A stretch of 64,000 bases of DNA from contig NZ_QGGQ01000003.1 of the NCBI RefSeq assembly GCF_003148665.1, positions 421,710 to 485,709 on the forward strand, written 5' to 3'. Of this stretch, positions 9,396 to 19,306 are shown one piece after another; positions within the stretch are counted from its first letter, which is position 1, and every line of letters starts with the position of its first letter. This DNA is from Maribacter polysiphoniae (GTDB taxonomy: Bacteria; Bacteroidota; Bacteroidia; Flavobacteriales; Flavobacteriaceae). Under the pieces are notes generated by a model. It saw only the letters and a list, made by a program, of their open reading frames with translations. It was not told the origin of the DNA and ran no database searches. Made by a program: the position numbers and the translations under genes.

Positions 9396-11285
9396 ATGAA
9401 AAAGTATATATTTTTAGCAGGGATTATTACGATGTTGGCTTGGAGTTGTACCAAGAACGACGAGGAATTCTTAGACCGACCACCATCTTCATTATTGACG
9501 CAAGATCAGATATTTAAAGATCCGAGTGCTGTTCTATCCGTATTGGGGGATTTATATAATAGATATGAAGATTTTGGAAGACTTGATGATTGGGCATCCG
9601 TTGCGCAATTCAATGTGGCATATTGGTCAGAGGTGGGGCGCTATCAAGAGTTTCAGAATGATGGTTGGGGTTATGGCTCATGGGGGATATGGGATTATGG
9701 ATACATTAGGGAAATTAACCTATTCTTGGAACGATGTGAAGAAGCAACTGAGTTGGAAGAATCACTAAAAGCCCGTTTCTTGGCTGAAGGACGTTTTTTA
9801 AGGGCATCTTATTATTTTGAGATGGTAAAACGCATGGGTGGGGTTCCTTTGATTTTAGAATCAGAAACCTATGATTTTAGTGGTGATGCATCTTATTTAC
9901 AGCACCCAAGAGAAACCGAAGCAGCCATTTATGATTTTGTTATAGGAGAAGCGGATGCCTTAAAGGACATTTTGCCTACTGATGTAAATTCAAAGTCTCG
10001 GGCTACAAAAGGGGCTGTCCTAGCGATGAAAGCTAGAGCGGCACTATATGCCGGGTCAATTGCCAAATATGGGACAACAACACCACAGGTTTCGTTGCCA
10101 GGAAATGAAGTTGGGATTCCTGCTTCAATGGCCGATGGTTATTATACACAAGCATTATCAGCTGCAGAGGCTATCATCAATGGAGATGCAGGGGCCTATG
10201 GTTTGTATACTAAAAAACCGAATCTTTCGGAAAATTTTGAAGCACTTTTTTATGATAAGGCCAATAATCCAGAAGCAATCTTTGTGGAGGATTACAAAGT
10301 CGGTGCAGGAAAGATCCACTACTTCACAGGTTGGAATCAACCACGTTATGGTGCTGAAGAAGAAGAGGGAGGGCGTATAAACCCCAGTTTACAATTAGTA
10401 CAATCTTTTGAAATGTTGGATGGTACTTATGCACCGTTGGAAAATGAAGTAGGAGGCAATCCTGTTTATTATGACAATATAGATGATATTTTTCAAAATA
10501 GGGATGCCCGTTTGGCTGGCACTGTCATATTGCCCGGTTCCACGTTCAAGTCGAAACCTGTTGATATTTGGGCGGGAGTAGTATTGGCCGATGGTTCTAT
10601 TGTAAGTGGCGATTCACGTGGCCAGGAAAAAACATTACCAGGAGCTACGGAACAAGTACAGGTAGTAGGATTTGATGGTCCTATCGATGGGCTTGAATTT
10701 ACAGCTCAGAGTGGTTTTTATATCCGTAAGTATCAAGATCCGAACACGGGGTCAGGTCGTCGTGGTACCCAAAGTGATGTTTGGTTTATACGATACAGAT
10801 ACGGGGAAGTGTTGTTGAATGCTGCCGAGGCGGCATTCGAGTTGGCACAACCGGATGTTGCGGCAGGCTATCTAAACGAACTTAGGGCGAGGGCTGGTAT
10901 TACTGTCCCATTGACAGGTGCAGACGTGAGTTTTGATAAAATCGCCCATGAACGTTATGTTGAGTTAGCATTTGAAGGACTGCATTTCTTTGATTTAAAA
11001 AGATGGCGATTGGCACATGTTGTATTGGACGGAAACCCAATTAGTGAAACCGAAGTCACACAGAACATTGGTGTTGCCAGCAAGAGGGAAACCCAACCAT
11101 ACAGTATATGGCCTTATAGATACCATAATCCTGGAGATCCGAACGATGGTAAGTGGCTGTACAAAACTTTGAGATTGTCCAGAATTACTGGAGCAGACCG
11201 TTTCCAACTTGGGAACTATTACTCAGAGATAGGACAAGATCTAATCAATAATAATCCCAAATTGGTTAGGAACCCAAATCAATAA
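9396..11285 (+). CDS. SusD/RagB-family glycan-binding lipoprotein
   Basis: A 629-residue lipoprotein (LAWSC near residue 18) beginning with NDEEFLDRPPSSLLTQDQIF, the typical SusD N-terminus. TPR-like helices follow (RFLRASYYFEMVKRMGGVPL), and the typical late region RYAEVLLNAAEAA is present as RYGEVLLNAAEAA, then HERYVELAFEGLHFFDLKRW. It caps the SusC barrel and captures glycan at the surface. It starts 13 nt after susC and is followed 20 nt later by the DUF3823 gene, so the three form one operon. Confidence 0.95.
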   Translation: MKKYIFLAGIITMLAWSCTKNDEEFLDRPPSSLLTQDQIFKDPSAVLSVLGDLYNRYEDFGRLDDWASVAQFNVAYWSEVGRYQEFQNDGWGYGSWGIWDYGYIREINLFLERCEEATELEESLKARFLAEGRFLRASYYFEMVKRMGGVPLILESETYDFSGDASYLQHPRETEAAIYDFVIGEADALKDILPTDVNSKSRATKGAVLAMKARAALYAGSIAKYGTTTPQVSLPGNEVGIPASMADGYYTQALSAAEAIINGDAGAYGLYTKKPNLSENFEALFYDKANNPEAIFVEDYKVGAGKIHYFTGWNQPRYGAEEEEGGRINPSLQLVQSFEMLDGTYAPLENEVGGNPVYYDNIDDIFQNRDARLAGTVILPGSTFKSKPVDIWAGVVLADGSIVSGDSRGQEKTLPGATEQVQVVGFDGPIDGLEFTAQSGFYIRKYQDPNTGSGRRGTQSDVWFIRYRYGEVLLNAAEAAFELAQPDVAAGYLNELRARAGITVPLTGADVSFDKIAHERYVELAFEGLHFFDLKRWRLAHVVLDGNPISETEVTQNIGVASKRETQPYSIWPYRYHNPGDPNDGKWLYKTLRLSRITGADRFQLGNYYSEIGQDLINNNPKLVRNPNQ

Positions 11286-11305
11286 TCGATTTTAATACAG
11301 ATATT

Positions 11306-11998
11306 ATGAAAACTAAATTTTATTTATTGATACTCAGTACGTTATTAGTGGTGACGTCATGTGAACTTGATAATTTTGATGAACCAGATGCAATTTTCAC
11401 AGGGCGTATCATGTACAACGGAGAGGCCATTCCCGTTGCTAGAAATCAAGTTAGGTTTGAACTTTGGCAACCAGAGTATGAAACACCAGCCCCCATAGAT
11501 GTTGCCATCGCGCAAGATGGAAGTTTTAGCAGTCGTTTGTTTTCAGGGAAATACGAACTTCGATTTTTACAAGGAGAAGGACCTTTTAAGGCTCCTACGA
11601 ACGCTATCAATATTGAATTGAGTGGTGGTAAGCAAATGGATATAGAGGTTACACCTTATCATTTGATAAGAAACCTTCAATTTTCTCATTCTTCAGGTAC
11701 TATAAGTGCAACTTGTTCTGTAGACCAAATTCTGACTGGTGCGGATGCGAAAGATGTTGAAAGGGTTGTACTAGTAATCAATAGGACCCAGTTTGTTGAT
11801 GCCAATAGTGGTAGTGAAGGAAGTATAGCACAGGTAGATGCGACGGATATTTCTAATTTAAGTAGTTTGGAAATGTCTGTGGAAATACCCATTGATCCCA
11901 AAAAACCTGATCAAGATTATATGTTTGCCCGCATTGGAGTGAAAATGATAGGTGTTGAGGATATGATTTATTCCCAAGTCGAAAAAATAGCGCTCTGA
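11306..11998 (+). CDS. DUF3823 lipoprotein, probable SusCD accessory protein
   Basis: A 230-residue lipoprotein (VTSCE, Cys19). It has two beta-sandwich halves: an N-terminal domain with the usual DUF3823 start (IFTGRIMYNGEAIPV), then QVRFELWQPEY, and a second domain from about residue 120. DUF3823 proteins are frequent third genes of SusCD operons in Bacteroidota and are thought to act in glycan binding at the surface; that role is inference from position. It is followed by a perfect terminator hairpin at 12111. Confidence 0.8.
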   Translation: MKTKFYLLILSTLLVVTSCELDNFDEPDAIFTGRIMYNGEAIPVARNQVRFELWQPEYETPAPIDVAIAQDGSFSSRLFSGKYELRFLQGEGPFKAPTNAINIELSGGKQMDIEVTPYHLIRNLQFSHSSGTISATCSVDQILTGADAKDVERVVLVINRTQFVDANSGSEGSIAQVDATDISNLSSLEMSVEIPIDPKKPDQDYMFARIGVKMIGVEDMIYSQVEKIAL

Positions 11999-12110
11999 TT
12001 ATTTAAAGATGACCGAAGTTAAAAAGCACGTATAATATCCAAAGATAATATCATGGAACCCATGGTAAGAAGAAGTTAGTTTTTTTGAGTTAGTGAGTGA
12101 GTTAAGTTTT

Positions 12111-12143
12111 ACCGGATTTTCTATGAAAATCCGGTAATTTTTT
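12111..12143 (+). terminator. Strong terminator closing the SusCD-DUF3823 operon
   Basis: A perfect 11-bp stem ACCGGATTTTC / GAAAATCCGGT with a 3-nt loop (TAT) is followed by AA and six T. Confidence 0.9.
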
Positions 12144-12208
12144 CAGCAAAAAAGACTCTGTTAGCCCTAAATTCTTTGACATTGTTCCAAGACTGGTATA
12201 CAGTATAA

Positions 12209-13366
12209 ATGTTTATGGTTAAAAAAATAAAAACAATTCCTTATAAGTTTGTATTTATCCTATTGTTTTTTTGTCTTGCTTGCAAAACGGATAAAAAACA
12301 AGCTTCTATATCCAATGAAGAAGCCAACATATATTCGAATCCATTGAATGTAAACTTCGGTGACCCATTTATTTTGGATAATGGAGACGGAACGTACTTT
12401 ATGTATGGTACTGGTGGTGGTGCCAAGGACGGTTTTTCAACCTATTCTTCCACTAATCTAACTGACTGGGAATATGAGGGTCAGGTTTACCAAGGAAACA
12501 CAGCCGAATCTTGGAATTTAAAAAGTTTTTGGGCACCTGAAGTTTATAAGATTGATAATGCTTATTATTTGTTTTATAGTGCCGACAAAAAAGATAATCC
12601 TACTAACGAGTTAGAAACCTATAGCATTGGCGTTGCTTTTTCAGATAGTCCTAAAGGCCCTTTTGCAGATTTAAAAAATGAACCCCTTTTTGATCCGGGC
12701 TATCCGATAATTGATGCTAATGTTTTTCAAGACGATAACGGAAAGTATTATTTATATTATTCCCGTGCCTGTTATAAACATTCAGTTAAGAGCGAGATTT
12801 CTGAATGGGCAAAAAATGAAGGTTTATATGACGAATTAGAGGAAAGTTGGGTCTATGGTGTAGAACTTGCACCTGATTTTAAAAGCATAATAGGGGAGCC
12901 AGTTTTACTTCTTAGCCCTCCAAGTTCTATAAATGATCAAAATGCTGAATGGGAAAGTCGTTCGGTAATCTCAAAAGAAATAAATCGCAGATGGACAGAA
13001 GGTTCTTATACGTTTAAACATGGTGCGACCTATTATATGATGTATTCGGCCAATTATTATGCTGGCCCGAATTATGCGGTTGGTTATGCAACGGCTGCCC
13101 ATCCTTTGGGACCTTATTCGAAGGCAGGAAACAATCCGGTTTTACAGAAGAATAGTGCAACTGGGGGAGATGTCACGGGAACAGGTCACAACAGTGTTCT
13201 TTTTCTAGACGGAGGTTCAACAATGTACGCGGTTTATCATGGAAGGACAAAGCAAAGTGGGGAAAAACGTGTCGTATTTATAGATGAAATGGAAATTTTG
13301 GAAGACGGTACCCTGGTTGTGAATGGGCCAACCACAGCACCTAAGCCATATCCCTTGGTGAAATAA
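12209..13366 (+). CDS. Glycoside hydrolase family 43 lipoprotein (3)
   Basis: A 385-residue lipoprotein (CLACK, Cys25) with a GH43 propeller: Asp52 in FGDPFILD, Asp169 in IIDANVF and Glu264 in WTEGSYTF. The ANYYAGPNYAVGYATA and GTGHNSV motifs are typical of Bacteroidota GH43 arabinofuranosidase/xylosidase-type enzymes. The start may be the ATG at 12209 or the one at 12215 (MVKKIK), both within the same signal peptide. It is the first gene after the SusCD terminator and probably starts a second transcript with the GH5-like, galM and GH43 (4) genes. Confidence 0.87.
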   Translation: MFMVKKIKTIPYKFVFILLFFCLACKTDKKQASISNEEANIYSNPLNVNFGDPFILDNGDGTYFMYGTGGGAKDGFSTYSSTNLTDWEYEGQVYQGNTAESWNLKSFWAPEVYKIDNAYYLFYSADKKDNPTNELETYSIGVAFSDSPKGPFADLKNEPLFDPGYPIIDANVFQDDNGKYYLYYSRACYKHSVKSEISEWAKNEGLYDELEESWVYGVELAPDFKSIIGEPVLLLSPPSSINDQNAEWESRSVISKEINRRWTEGSYTFKHGATYYMMYSANYYAGPNYAVGYATAAHPLGPYSKAGNNPVLQKNSATGGDVTGTGHNSVLFLDGGSTMYAVYHGRTKQSGEKRVVFIDEMEILEDGTLVVNGPTTAPKPYPLVK

Positions 13367-13407
13367 CAGATCAACTTAAGAATCAGTACAATTTAAACAT
13401 AGAACAA

Positions 13408-14475
13408 ATGAAAAAATCCTTATTAACAAGCCTGTTGTTATTTGTCGTAGTATTCGGGTTGGCACAAGAAAACCTATTGGAAGAAAATAAATGGTCAAGA
13501 GAGGAAGCTCACAAATGGTATGCACAACAAGGTTGGATTACTGGGGCGAATTTTGTGCCGAGTACCGCTATTAACCAACTGGAAATGTGGCAGGAAGAGA
13601 CATTTGATCCAAAGACCATGGACCGTGAATTGGGTTTTGCCGAAAGCATTGGTTTTAATACTATGCGGGTCTACCTTCACAGTTTGGCATATAAAGCAGA
13701 CCCAAAAGGATTTAAAAAACGAATGGACACTTATTTGGGAATTGCCAATAAACATGGTATAAAAACACTATTTGTGATTTTTGACGACGTTTGGCAAAAA
13801 AAACCAAAAGTAGGAAAGCAGCAAGAACCTGTACCAGGTACACATAACTCAGGTTGGGTGCAAGATCCAGGGGACCCTGCCCATAAAGAGAAAAAGAATT
13901 TCGCCGCTCTTGAGGTTTATGTAAAAGACATACTCAAGACTTTTGCCAACGATGATCGTGTTTTAATGTGGGATCTCTACAACGAACCCGGTAATGAAGG
14001 AAAAAGGAATACCACTTTGCCGTTGCTAAAGAGTGTTTTTACATGGGCCAGGGAAGTAAACCCCAGTCAACCTATCACTGCGGGACTATGGGCCTGGGAT
14101 TTACAAGAGTTGAATGCTTTTCAGGCCTTGAATTCTGATATTTTGACCTATCACGACTATGCGGATGAAAAACACCATCAACATATAATTAATTTATTAA
14201 AATCCCATGGCAGACCAATGATTTGTACTGAATATATGGCTAGGACAAATAATAGTCGTTTTGCCAATATTCTACCCGTGTTGAAAAAAGAGAATATAGG
14301 CGCCATCAATTGGGGATTGGTTGATGGTAAGTCAAATACCAAATATGCTTGGAGTACGCCAATAAAGGATGGCGCGGAGCCGGTAGAATGGTTTCATGAT
14401 GTTTTTAGGAAAGACGGAACACCTTACCGACAAGATGAGGTGGATTTGATCAAGAAGTTGAACTCAGAAAAGTAA
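13408..14475 (+). CDS. Secreted clan GH-A (GH5-like) glycoside hydrolase
   Basis: A 355-residue protein with a signal peptide ending near FGLAQ (residue 20). It has a TIM-barrel retaining-hydrolase pattern: Glu193 in DLYNEPGN as acid/base and Glu275 in CTEYMAR as nucleophile, with NTMRVYLHS and GAINWGLVDG in between and after. Relatives are often annotated as 1,4-beta-xylanase or cellulase family, but the substrate is not established by sequence. In this locus an endo- or exo-activity on the arabinogalactan-like backbone is possible. It lies 41 nt after GH43 (3). Confidence 0.8.
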   Translation: MKKSLLTSLLLFVVVFGLAQENLLEENKWSREEAHKWYAQQGWITGANFVPSTAINQLEMWQEETFDPKTMDRELGFAESIGFNTMRVYLHSLAYKADPKGFKKRMDTYLGIANKHGIKTLFVIFDDVWQKKPKVGKQQEPVPGTHNSGWVQDPGDPAHKEKKNFAALEVYVKDILKTFANDDRVLMWDLYNEPGNEGKRNTTLPLLKSVFTWAREVNPSQPITAGLWAWDLQELNAFQALNSDILTYHDYADEKHHQHIINLLKSHGRPMICTEYMARTNNSRFANILPVLKKENIGAINWGLVDGKSNTKYAWSTPIKDGAEPVEWFHDVFRKDGTPYRQDEVDLIKKLNSEK

Positions 14476-14582
14476 CTGCTGGAATATTGCATGAAAGCTT
14501 GATAGAATCAAACCTGATACTACCTGAGTGTTGAAAGGTATGAAGGTTAGCAGTGACATTAAAAATCAAATAAAATAAACTC

Positions 14583-15764
14583 ATGAAAATTAGAAATGTT
14601 TGTTTGTTAGGGGTAGTTATAATGGTTTTGGGCTATACATCCTGTAAGGATGATAAAAGGGAAAATAAATCGATCAATGATAATGAGCCAATAATTGAAA
14701 GAATATTTGAAACACCTTTACAGAAAGCTTCCTTTGATACGGTAATCGAAGGAAATCCTGTAAAACTTTTCTGGTTACATAATAAAAATTTAAGTATGGC
14801 CATTACAAATTATGGTGGTCGGATTGTTGGGCTTTACGTGCCTGACAATAACGAAAAAATGACAGATGTCGTCATTGGTCGTGGTAGTGTCGATAGCTAT
14901 GTGAAAGGTCCTGAATCCTATTTTGGGGCAACTATTGGTAGGGTGGGTAATCGAATAGCAAAAGGCAAATTCACATTGGAAGGCAAGGAGTATTCAATTG
15001 TTCCCAATAATAACGGGAACGCACTTCATGGTGGTGAAAAAGGTTTTCAGGATAAAGTTTGGGATGCCAATCAACCCAATGAATATACGCTCGTACTAAA
15101 CTATGTATCCCCTGATTCGGAAGAAGGTTTTCCTGGAAATCTAAATGTAAAAGTCACCTATTCACTCACAGAGGACAATGCAGTGAAAATGGAATATGGG
15201 GCGACTACAAATAAGCCAACCCTGGTCAATTTGACCAATCATGCATACTTTAATTTGAATGGAGAGGGAAGCGGAACTATTCTGGATCATAAACTACAAA
15301 TCTATGCTGATAAGTTCACTCCTGTTGACAAGGGTTTAATACCTACGGGTGAAATGGTGAATGTCGCTGATACACCTTTCGACTTTATAGAACCACATGC
15401 CATTGGAGAAAGAATTGATGACGACAGCGAGCAACTTGTATTCGGCGGTGGATACGACCATAATTATGTATTGAGCGGCAAGAGGGAAAATGATATGAAT
15501 CATGTTGCGACTGTCAAAGGGGATAAATCAGGGATTGTGATGGATGTTTATACAAAGGAACCAGGTGTTCAATTCTATAGCGGCAATTTTATGGCCTCGG
15601 AGAATGAACTAAAATCTGGGAGTAGAGATGATTATAGGACGGCTTTTTGCCTAGAAACACAACATTTTCCTGATGCTCCAAATCACCCCAATTTCCCATC
15701 AATTATTTTGAGGCCCGGGGAGTACTACCATACAGTATCGGAATACAGATTTTCAATAGAATAA
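14583..15764 (+). CDS. galM: Exported aldose 1-epimerase (galactose mutarotase) lipoprotein
   Basis: A 393-residue protein interconverting alpha and beta anomers of galactose and other aldoses. It has a lipoprotein signal (YTSCK, Cys21), so it acts outside the cytoplasm. Family residues are clear: GRVGNRIAKG, His in NALHGGEKGF, His in LTNHAYFNL, Asp in GYDHNYVL, and the catalytic base Glu in CLETQHFPDAPNHPNFPS. It is placed between glycan-cleaving enzymes and 10 nt before GH43 (4), fitting anomer adjustment of released sugar before uptake by the symporter. A degenerate second copy of its C-terminus lies at 16767-16826. Confidence 0.92.
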   Translation: MKIRNVCLLGVVIMVLGYTSCKDDKRENKSINDNEPIIERIFETPLQKASFDTVIEGNPVKLFWLHNKNLSMAITNYGGRIVGLYVPDNNEKMTDVVIGRGSVDSYVKGPESYFGATIGRVGNRIAKGKFTLEGKEYSIVPNNNGNALHGGEKGFQDKVWDANQPNEYTLVLNYVSPDSEEGFPGNLNVKVTYSLTEDNAVKMEYGATTNKPTLVNLTNHAYFNLNGEGSGTILDHKLQIYADKFTPVDKGLIPTGEMVNVADTPFDFIEPHAIGERIDDDSEQLVFGGGYDHNYVLSGKRENDMNHVATVKGDKSGIVMDVYTKEPGVQFYSGNFMASENELKSGSRDDYRTAFCLETQHFPDAPNHPNFPSIILRPGEYYHTVSEYRFSIE

Positions 15765-15773
15765 TATAGGATT

Positions 15774-16763
15774 ATGCAAAGATTAAGGTTCTTAGTTTAT
15801 CTTTTAATACTCCATGTGGGCGCGCTTTTTTCCCAAAATGACACAAGTTTAGGAACATCCAACATTTACCTTGCCGACCCTACAATTTATCATTTTGACG
15901 GTGTGTATTATTTATATGGAACTAATGGGAATCCAAAACTTTCTAAAAAACAAGGCTTTTTGGTCTATACCTCAAATGATTTAAGAACTTGGCAGGGCCC
16001 TAGGGGGGTCAATGATGGTCTTGCCCTTAAAAAAGGTGATGCTTTTGGTGATAAAGGATTCTGGGCACCTCAGGTTTTTGAATATCAGAATAAATTCTAT
16101 ATGGCTTATACTGCCAACGAACATATCGCAATGGCGATGGCCGATAGTCCTTTGGGACCATTTATTAATACAGACAAGGAGGACTTGAAAGCACCCGTAA
16201 AACAAATAGACCCTTTTGTTTTTTTTGATGACGATGGAAAAAAATACCTATATCATGTTCGCCTAGATCAAGGAAATCGCATTTTCGTTGCAGAACTCAA
16301 CAATGACCTTCTAAGTATAAAATCGCAAACCTTGACGGAATGCCTGTCTGGCGAACTGCAATGGGAAAATACCAGGAATAGTGAATGGCCCGTAACCGAG
16401 GGGCCTACGGTTTTAAAACACAATAATCTCTACTATCTGATATATTCAGCCAACGATTTTAGAAACCCTGATTATGCGGTAGGAATTGCAACCAGTGAAA
16501 GTCCTATGGGACCTTGGGAAAAATCAGAAAAAGGTTCCTTCATTCATAGGGATATACTGGGTGTAAACGGTACAGGTCATGGTGATGTTTTAGTTGACAA
16601 CGAAGGTGGTATGCAATATGTGTTGCATACCCATTTCAGCGACTCTGAGGTGCAACCAAGAAAAACAGCTATAGTGAAAGTTTCTTTTAAACAAAATGAA
16701 GGAACCCCCGATATATTAGAGATGAACAAAAAATCATTTCGATTTTTACAATTAGCGCATTAA
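15774..16763 (+). CDS. Secreted glycoside hydrolase family 43 enzyme (4)
   Basis: A 329-residue protein with a signal peptide (hydrophobic residues ~5-19, ALFSQ). GH43 acids: Asp35 in LADPTIYH, Asp146 in QIDPFVFF and Glu209 in VTEGPTVL, with a late GTGHGDV. It is a compact single-domain enzyme, the fourth GH43 in the locus and clearly different in sequence from the others. Activity on arabinose- or xylose-type linkages is the family expectation. It is co-directional and tightly spaced behind galM. Confidence 0.85.
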   Translation: MQRLRFLVYLLILHVGALFSQNDTSLGTSNIYLADPTIYHFDGVYYLYGTNGNPKLSKKQGFLVYTSNDLRTWQGPRGVNDGLALKKGDAFGDKGFWAPQVFEYQNKFYMAYTANEHIAMAMADSPLGPFINTDKEDLKAPVKQIDPFVFFDDDGKKYLYHVRLDQGNRIFVAELNNDLLSIKSQTLTECLSGELQWENTRNSEWPVTEGPTVLKHNNLYYLIYSANDFRNPDYAVGIATSESPMGPWEKSEKGSFIHRDILGVNGTGHGDVLVDNEGGMQYVLHTHFSDSEVQPRKTAIVKVSFKQNEGTPDILEMNKKSFRFLQLAH

Positions 16764-16766
16764 TGC

Positions 16767-16826
16767 ATGGAATATCAAACTTTTCATACCGTTTCTGAAT
16801 ATAAATTTAATATAATAAAAAAATGA
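16767..16826 (+). pseudogene. Remnant of a second galactose-mutarotase C-terminus
   Basis: Directly after the GH43 (4) stop, a short frame reads EYQTFHTVSEYKFNI and ends in a TGA overlapping the next gene's ATG. It matches the last residues of the galM gene at 14583-15764 (EYYHTVSEYRFSIE), and the DNA aligns too, with changes mostly at third positions. It lacks everything upstream. This looks like the tail of a lost or recombined galM copy that once sat upstream of the DUF4965 gene. Confidence 0.7.
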
Positions 16827-19264
16827 AGAAAGCTAGTTTTATAATGGTCGTACTATGTTTTATGGGCATTTCAAAAGCTCAAGAACGTCAAGCACCTGCT
16901 TATCCGTTGATAACACATGACCCCTACTTTAGTATTTGGTCTATGGGCGATTATATCAATGGATCTTCAACAGAGCATTGGACCGGGAAAGACCATTCAA
17001 TGGTGGGAATCATCAATGTAGATGGCACAAACTATCGCTTTTTAGGGAAAGAGGCAGTGAATTATCATGATGTGTTACCCACCTCAATAAAAGGAAGGAT
17101 TACGGAAACAGCACCTAGTGATGATTGGGTGACCACTAATTTTGACGATACTACATGGCAAGAAGCCCAAGCTCCTTATGGGAATGAGGGTCAGGCTACG
17201 ACCACATGGAAAACGAATGATTTATGGTGGCGGAAAAAATTCAAAATCAAGGAATTAAAATTGGAAGATATCTTCTTGAAAATTTCCCATGATGATGATG
17301 TGGATGTTTACCTGAACGGTGAAAAAATTTATGAATGCCAAGAATGTTGGACCAGCGAAAATGAGTTTCGATACTATGAAATTCCAAAAACAGTTCAGCA
17401 AAAGTTAAAAAAGAAGAATAATGTTCTGGCCGTGCATGTAAAAAACAATCGGGGAGGGCAATGGTTAAACGCTGGTATCGTAGAGAAAAGAAAAGTAAAG
17501 GGAGAGGCATTAATGGCCAAGCAAACAAAATTGGATATAAGTGCTACCCAAACTACATATAGTCTTGTTTGTGGAGCTGTTGATGTGAAGCTTACCTTTA
17601 CTTCACCCTTATTAATGGATGACCTTGATTTGTTGGCAAGGCCCGTTTCATACATTTCAATAAAAACCGAGCCAAACGATAATAAACCTCATGATGTACA
17701 AGTTTATTTTGGGGCATCTTCCTCTATTGCCTCGAATGATTCAAGTCAGTTAATGACCGCCGAGAAGTCAAGTACAGAAAGCCTTGATTTTCTTAAAGTT
17801 GGGACAGATGAGCAACCGGTATTAGAAAAAAAAGGAGACATTTTATGTATAGACTGGGGGTATCTTTATGTGGCAACCGAGAAAAATTCCGGAGCAATCC
17901 AAAATGTCACGTCAGCTGCCAATGCTAAAAAGGATTTGTTAAAAGGGAAACAAAGTCCATTTCAAAAATCTGGTAAACAATTGATGTTGAATACAGTATT
18001 TCCAAAAGAAAGAATAAATACAGAGAAAGAATACCTGGTGCTTTTGGGCTATGATGATGTTTATTCAATTAATTATTTTGGAGAACAACTCCGTCCATGG
18101 TGGAACAAGGAAGGAAAAAACTCCTTGCCAAATGAATTGGATAAGGCCTTAATGGGGTATGGGGCTATCATCGAAAGATGTGCGGATTTTGATAAAGCGC
18201 TTTATATAGACGGTGTAGCTGCCGGTGGCGAGAAATATGCAAAAATACTGGAAATAGGATACCGCCAGAGTATTGCCGCCCATAAATTATTGGAAAGCCC
18301 TGAAGGTGAAATTTTATTTTTATCGAAAGAAAACAATAGTAATGGTTCAATAAATACGGTTGATGTTACCTACCCATCGGCTCCTTTATATCTTGTTTAC
18401 AATCCCGATTTATTAAAAGGAATGCTCAATGGTATTTTTTATTATAGTGAAAGCGGTAAATGGAAAAAGCCATATCCCGCCCATGATATTGGTACATACC
18501 CTATTGCTACCGGGCAAACTTATGGGGAGGATATGCCCATCGAAGAGGCGGGAAATATGGTAGCTCTTGTGGCCGCCATAACAAAAGCCGATGGAAATGC
18601 GGAATATGCCAAAAAGCATTGGGAATCCCTAACCACTTGGTCCAACTATCTTAAAAAGGAAGGCCTTGATCCTGCCAATCAACTTTGCACAGATGATTTC
18701 TCAGGGCATTTGGCTAGGAACGCCAATCTTTCTATAAAAGCAATTGTAGGTGTAGGAGGATATGGGTATATGGCAAAGCTCTTGGGTAAAAATGAAATTG
18801 CAGCTGATTATACCGAAAGGGCAAAATCTATGGCGAAACAGTGGATGATATTGGCAGATTCAGGGAATCATTATGCGCTTACATTTGATAATAAGAATAC
18901 GTGGAGTCAAAAGTATAACTTGGTATGGGATAAATTAATAGGTCTTGACCTATTCCCAAAAGAGGTGTATAAAAAAGAACTGGCTTATTATTTGACCAAA
19001 AACAATAAATATGGGCTTCCCCTTGATAATAGGGCGGACTACAGTAAGTCTGACTGGATATTATGGACAGCAACTTTGACTGATTCAAAATCTGATTTTC
19101 AAATATTCGCGGACCCCATTTATTTATTTGCCAAGGAAACCAAAGATCGTGTGCCTATGAGTGATTGGCATTTTACAACCACTGGTGATATGCGTGGTTT
19201 TAAGGCAAGAAGTGTAGTAGGTGGTTATTTCATTAAATTGTTGGATGATAAGTGGAATAAATAG
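16823..19264 (+). CDS. Secreted DUF4964/DUF5127/DUF4965/DUF1793 protein (glutaminase-A-like)
   Basis: An 813-residue protein with a signal peptide (cleavage near SKAQE). The start AYPLITHDPYFSIWSM is typical of the family annotated as glutaminase or DUF4965. A galactose-binding-like beta-sandwich appears inserted at ~95-225 (DDTTWQEAQAPYG, DDVDVYLNGEKIY, NVLAVHVKN). After it come the DUF5127-like part (~235-470) and the helical barrel DUF4965/DUF1793 (~480-810: AHDIGTYPIATGQTYGEDMP, SLTTWSNYLKK, CTDDFSGHLARNANL). The all-alpha barrel resembles glycoside hydrolases, and in a utilization locus a sugar-cleaving role is more likely than glutamine hydrolysis. That is inference. It is the last plus-strand gene of the locus. 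Confidence 0.82.
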   Translation: MKKASFIMVVLCFMGISKAQERQAPAYPLITHDPYFSIWSMGDYINGSSTEHWTGKDHSMVGIINVDGTNYRFLGKEAVNYHDVLPTSIKGRITETAPSDDWVTTNFDDTTWQEAQAPYGNEGQATTTWKTNDLWWRKKFKIKELKLEDIFLKISHDDDVDVYLNGEKIYECQECWTSENEFRYYEIPKTVQQKLKKKNNVLAVHVKNNRGGQWLNAGIVEKRKVKGEALMAKQTKLDISATQTTYSLVCGAVDVKLTFTSPLLMDDLDLLARPVSYISIKTEPNDNKPHDVQVYFGASSSIASNDSSQLMTAEKSSTESLDFLKVGTDEQPVLEKKGDILCIDWGYLYVATEKNSGAIQNVTSAANAKKDLLKGKQSPFQKSGKQLMLNTVFPKERINTEKEYLVLLGYDDVYSINYFGEQLRPWWNKEGKNSLPNELDKALMGYGAIIERCADFDKALYIDGVAAGGEKYAKILEIGYRQSIAAHKLLESPEGEILFLSKENNSNGSINTVDVTYPSAPLYLVYNPDLLKGMLNGIFYYSESGKWKKPYPAHDIGTYPIATGQTYGEDMPIEEAGNMVALVAAITKADGNAEYAKKHWESLTTWSNYLKKEGLDPANQLCTDDFSGHLARNANLSIKAIVGVGGYGYMAKLLGKNEIAADYTERAKSMAKQWMILADSGNHYALTFDNKNTWSQKYNLVWDKLIGLDLFPKEVYKKELAYYLTKNNKYGLPLDNRADYSKSDWILWTATLTDSKSDFQIFADPIYLFAKETKDRVPMSDWHFTTTGDMRGFKARSVVGGYFIKLLDDKWNK

Positions 19265-19306
19265 GCAGTGACACCTGTTGTTTGTGGGATAATGGATGGG
19301 GGGAAG

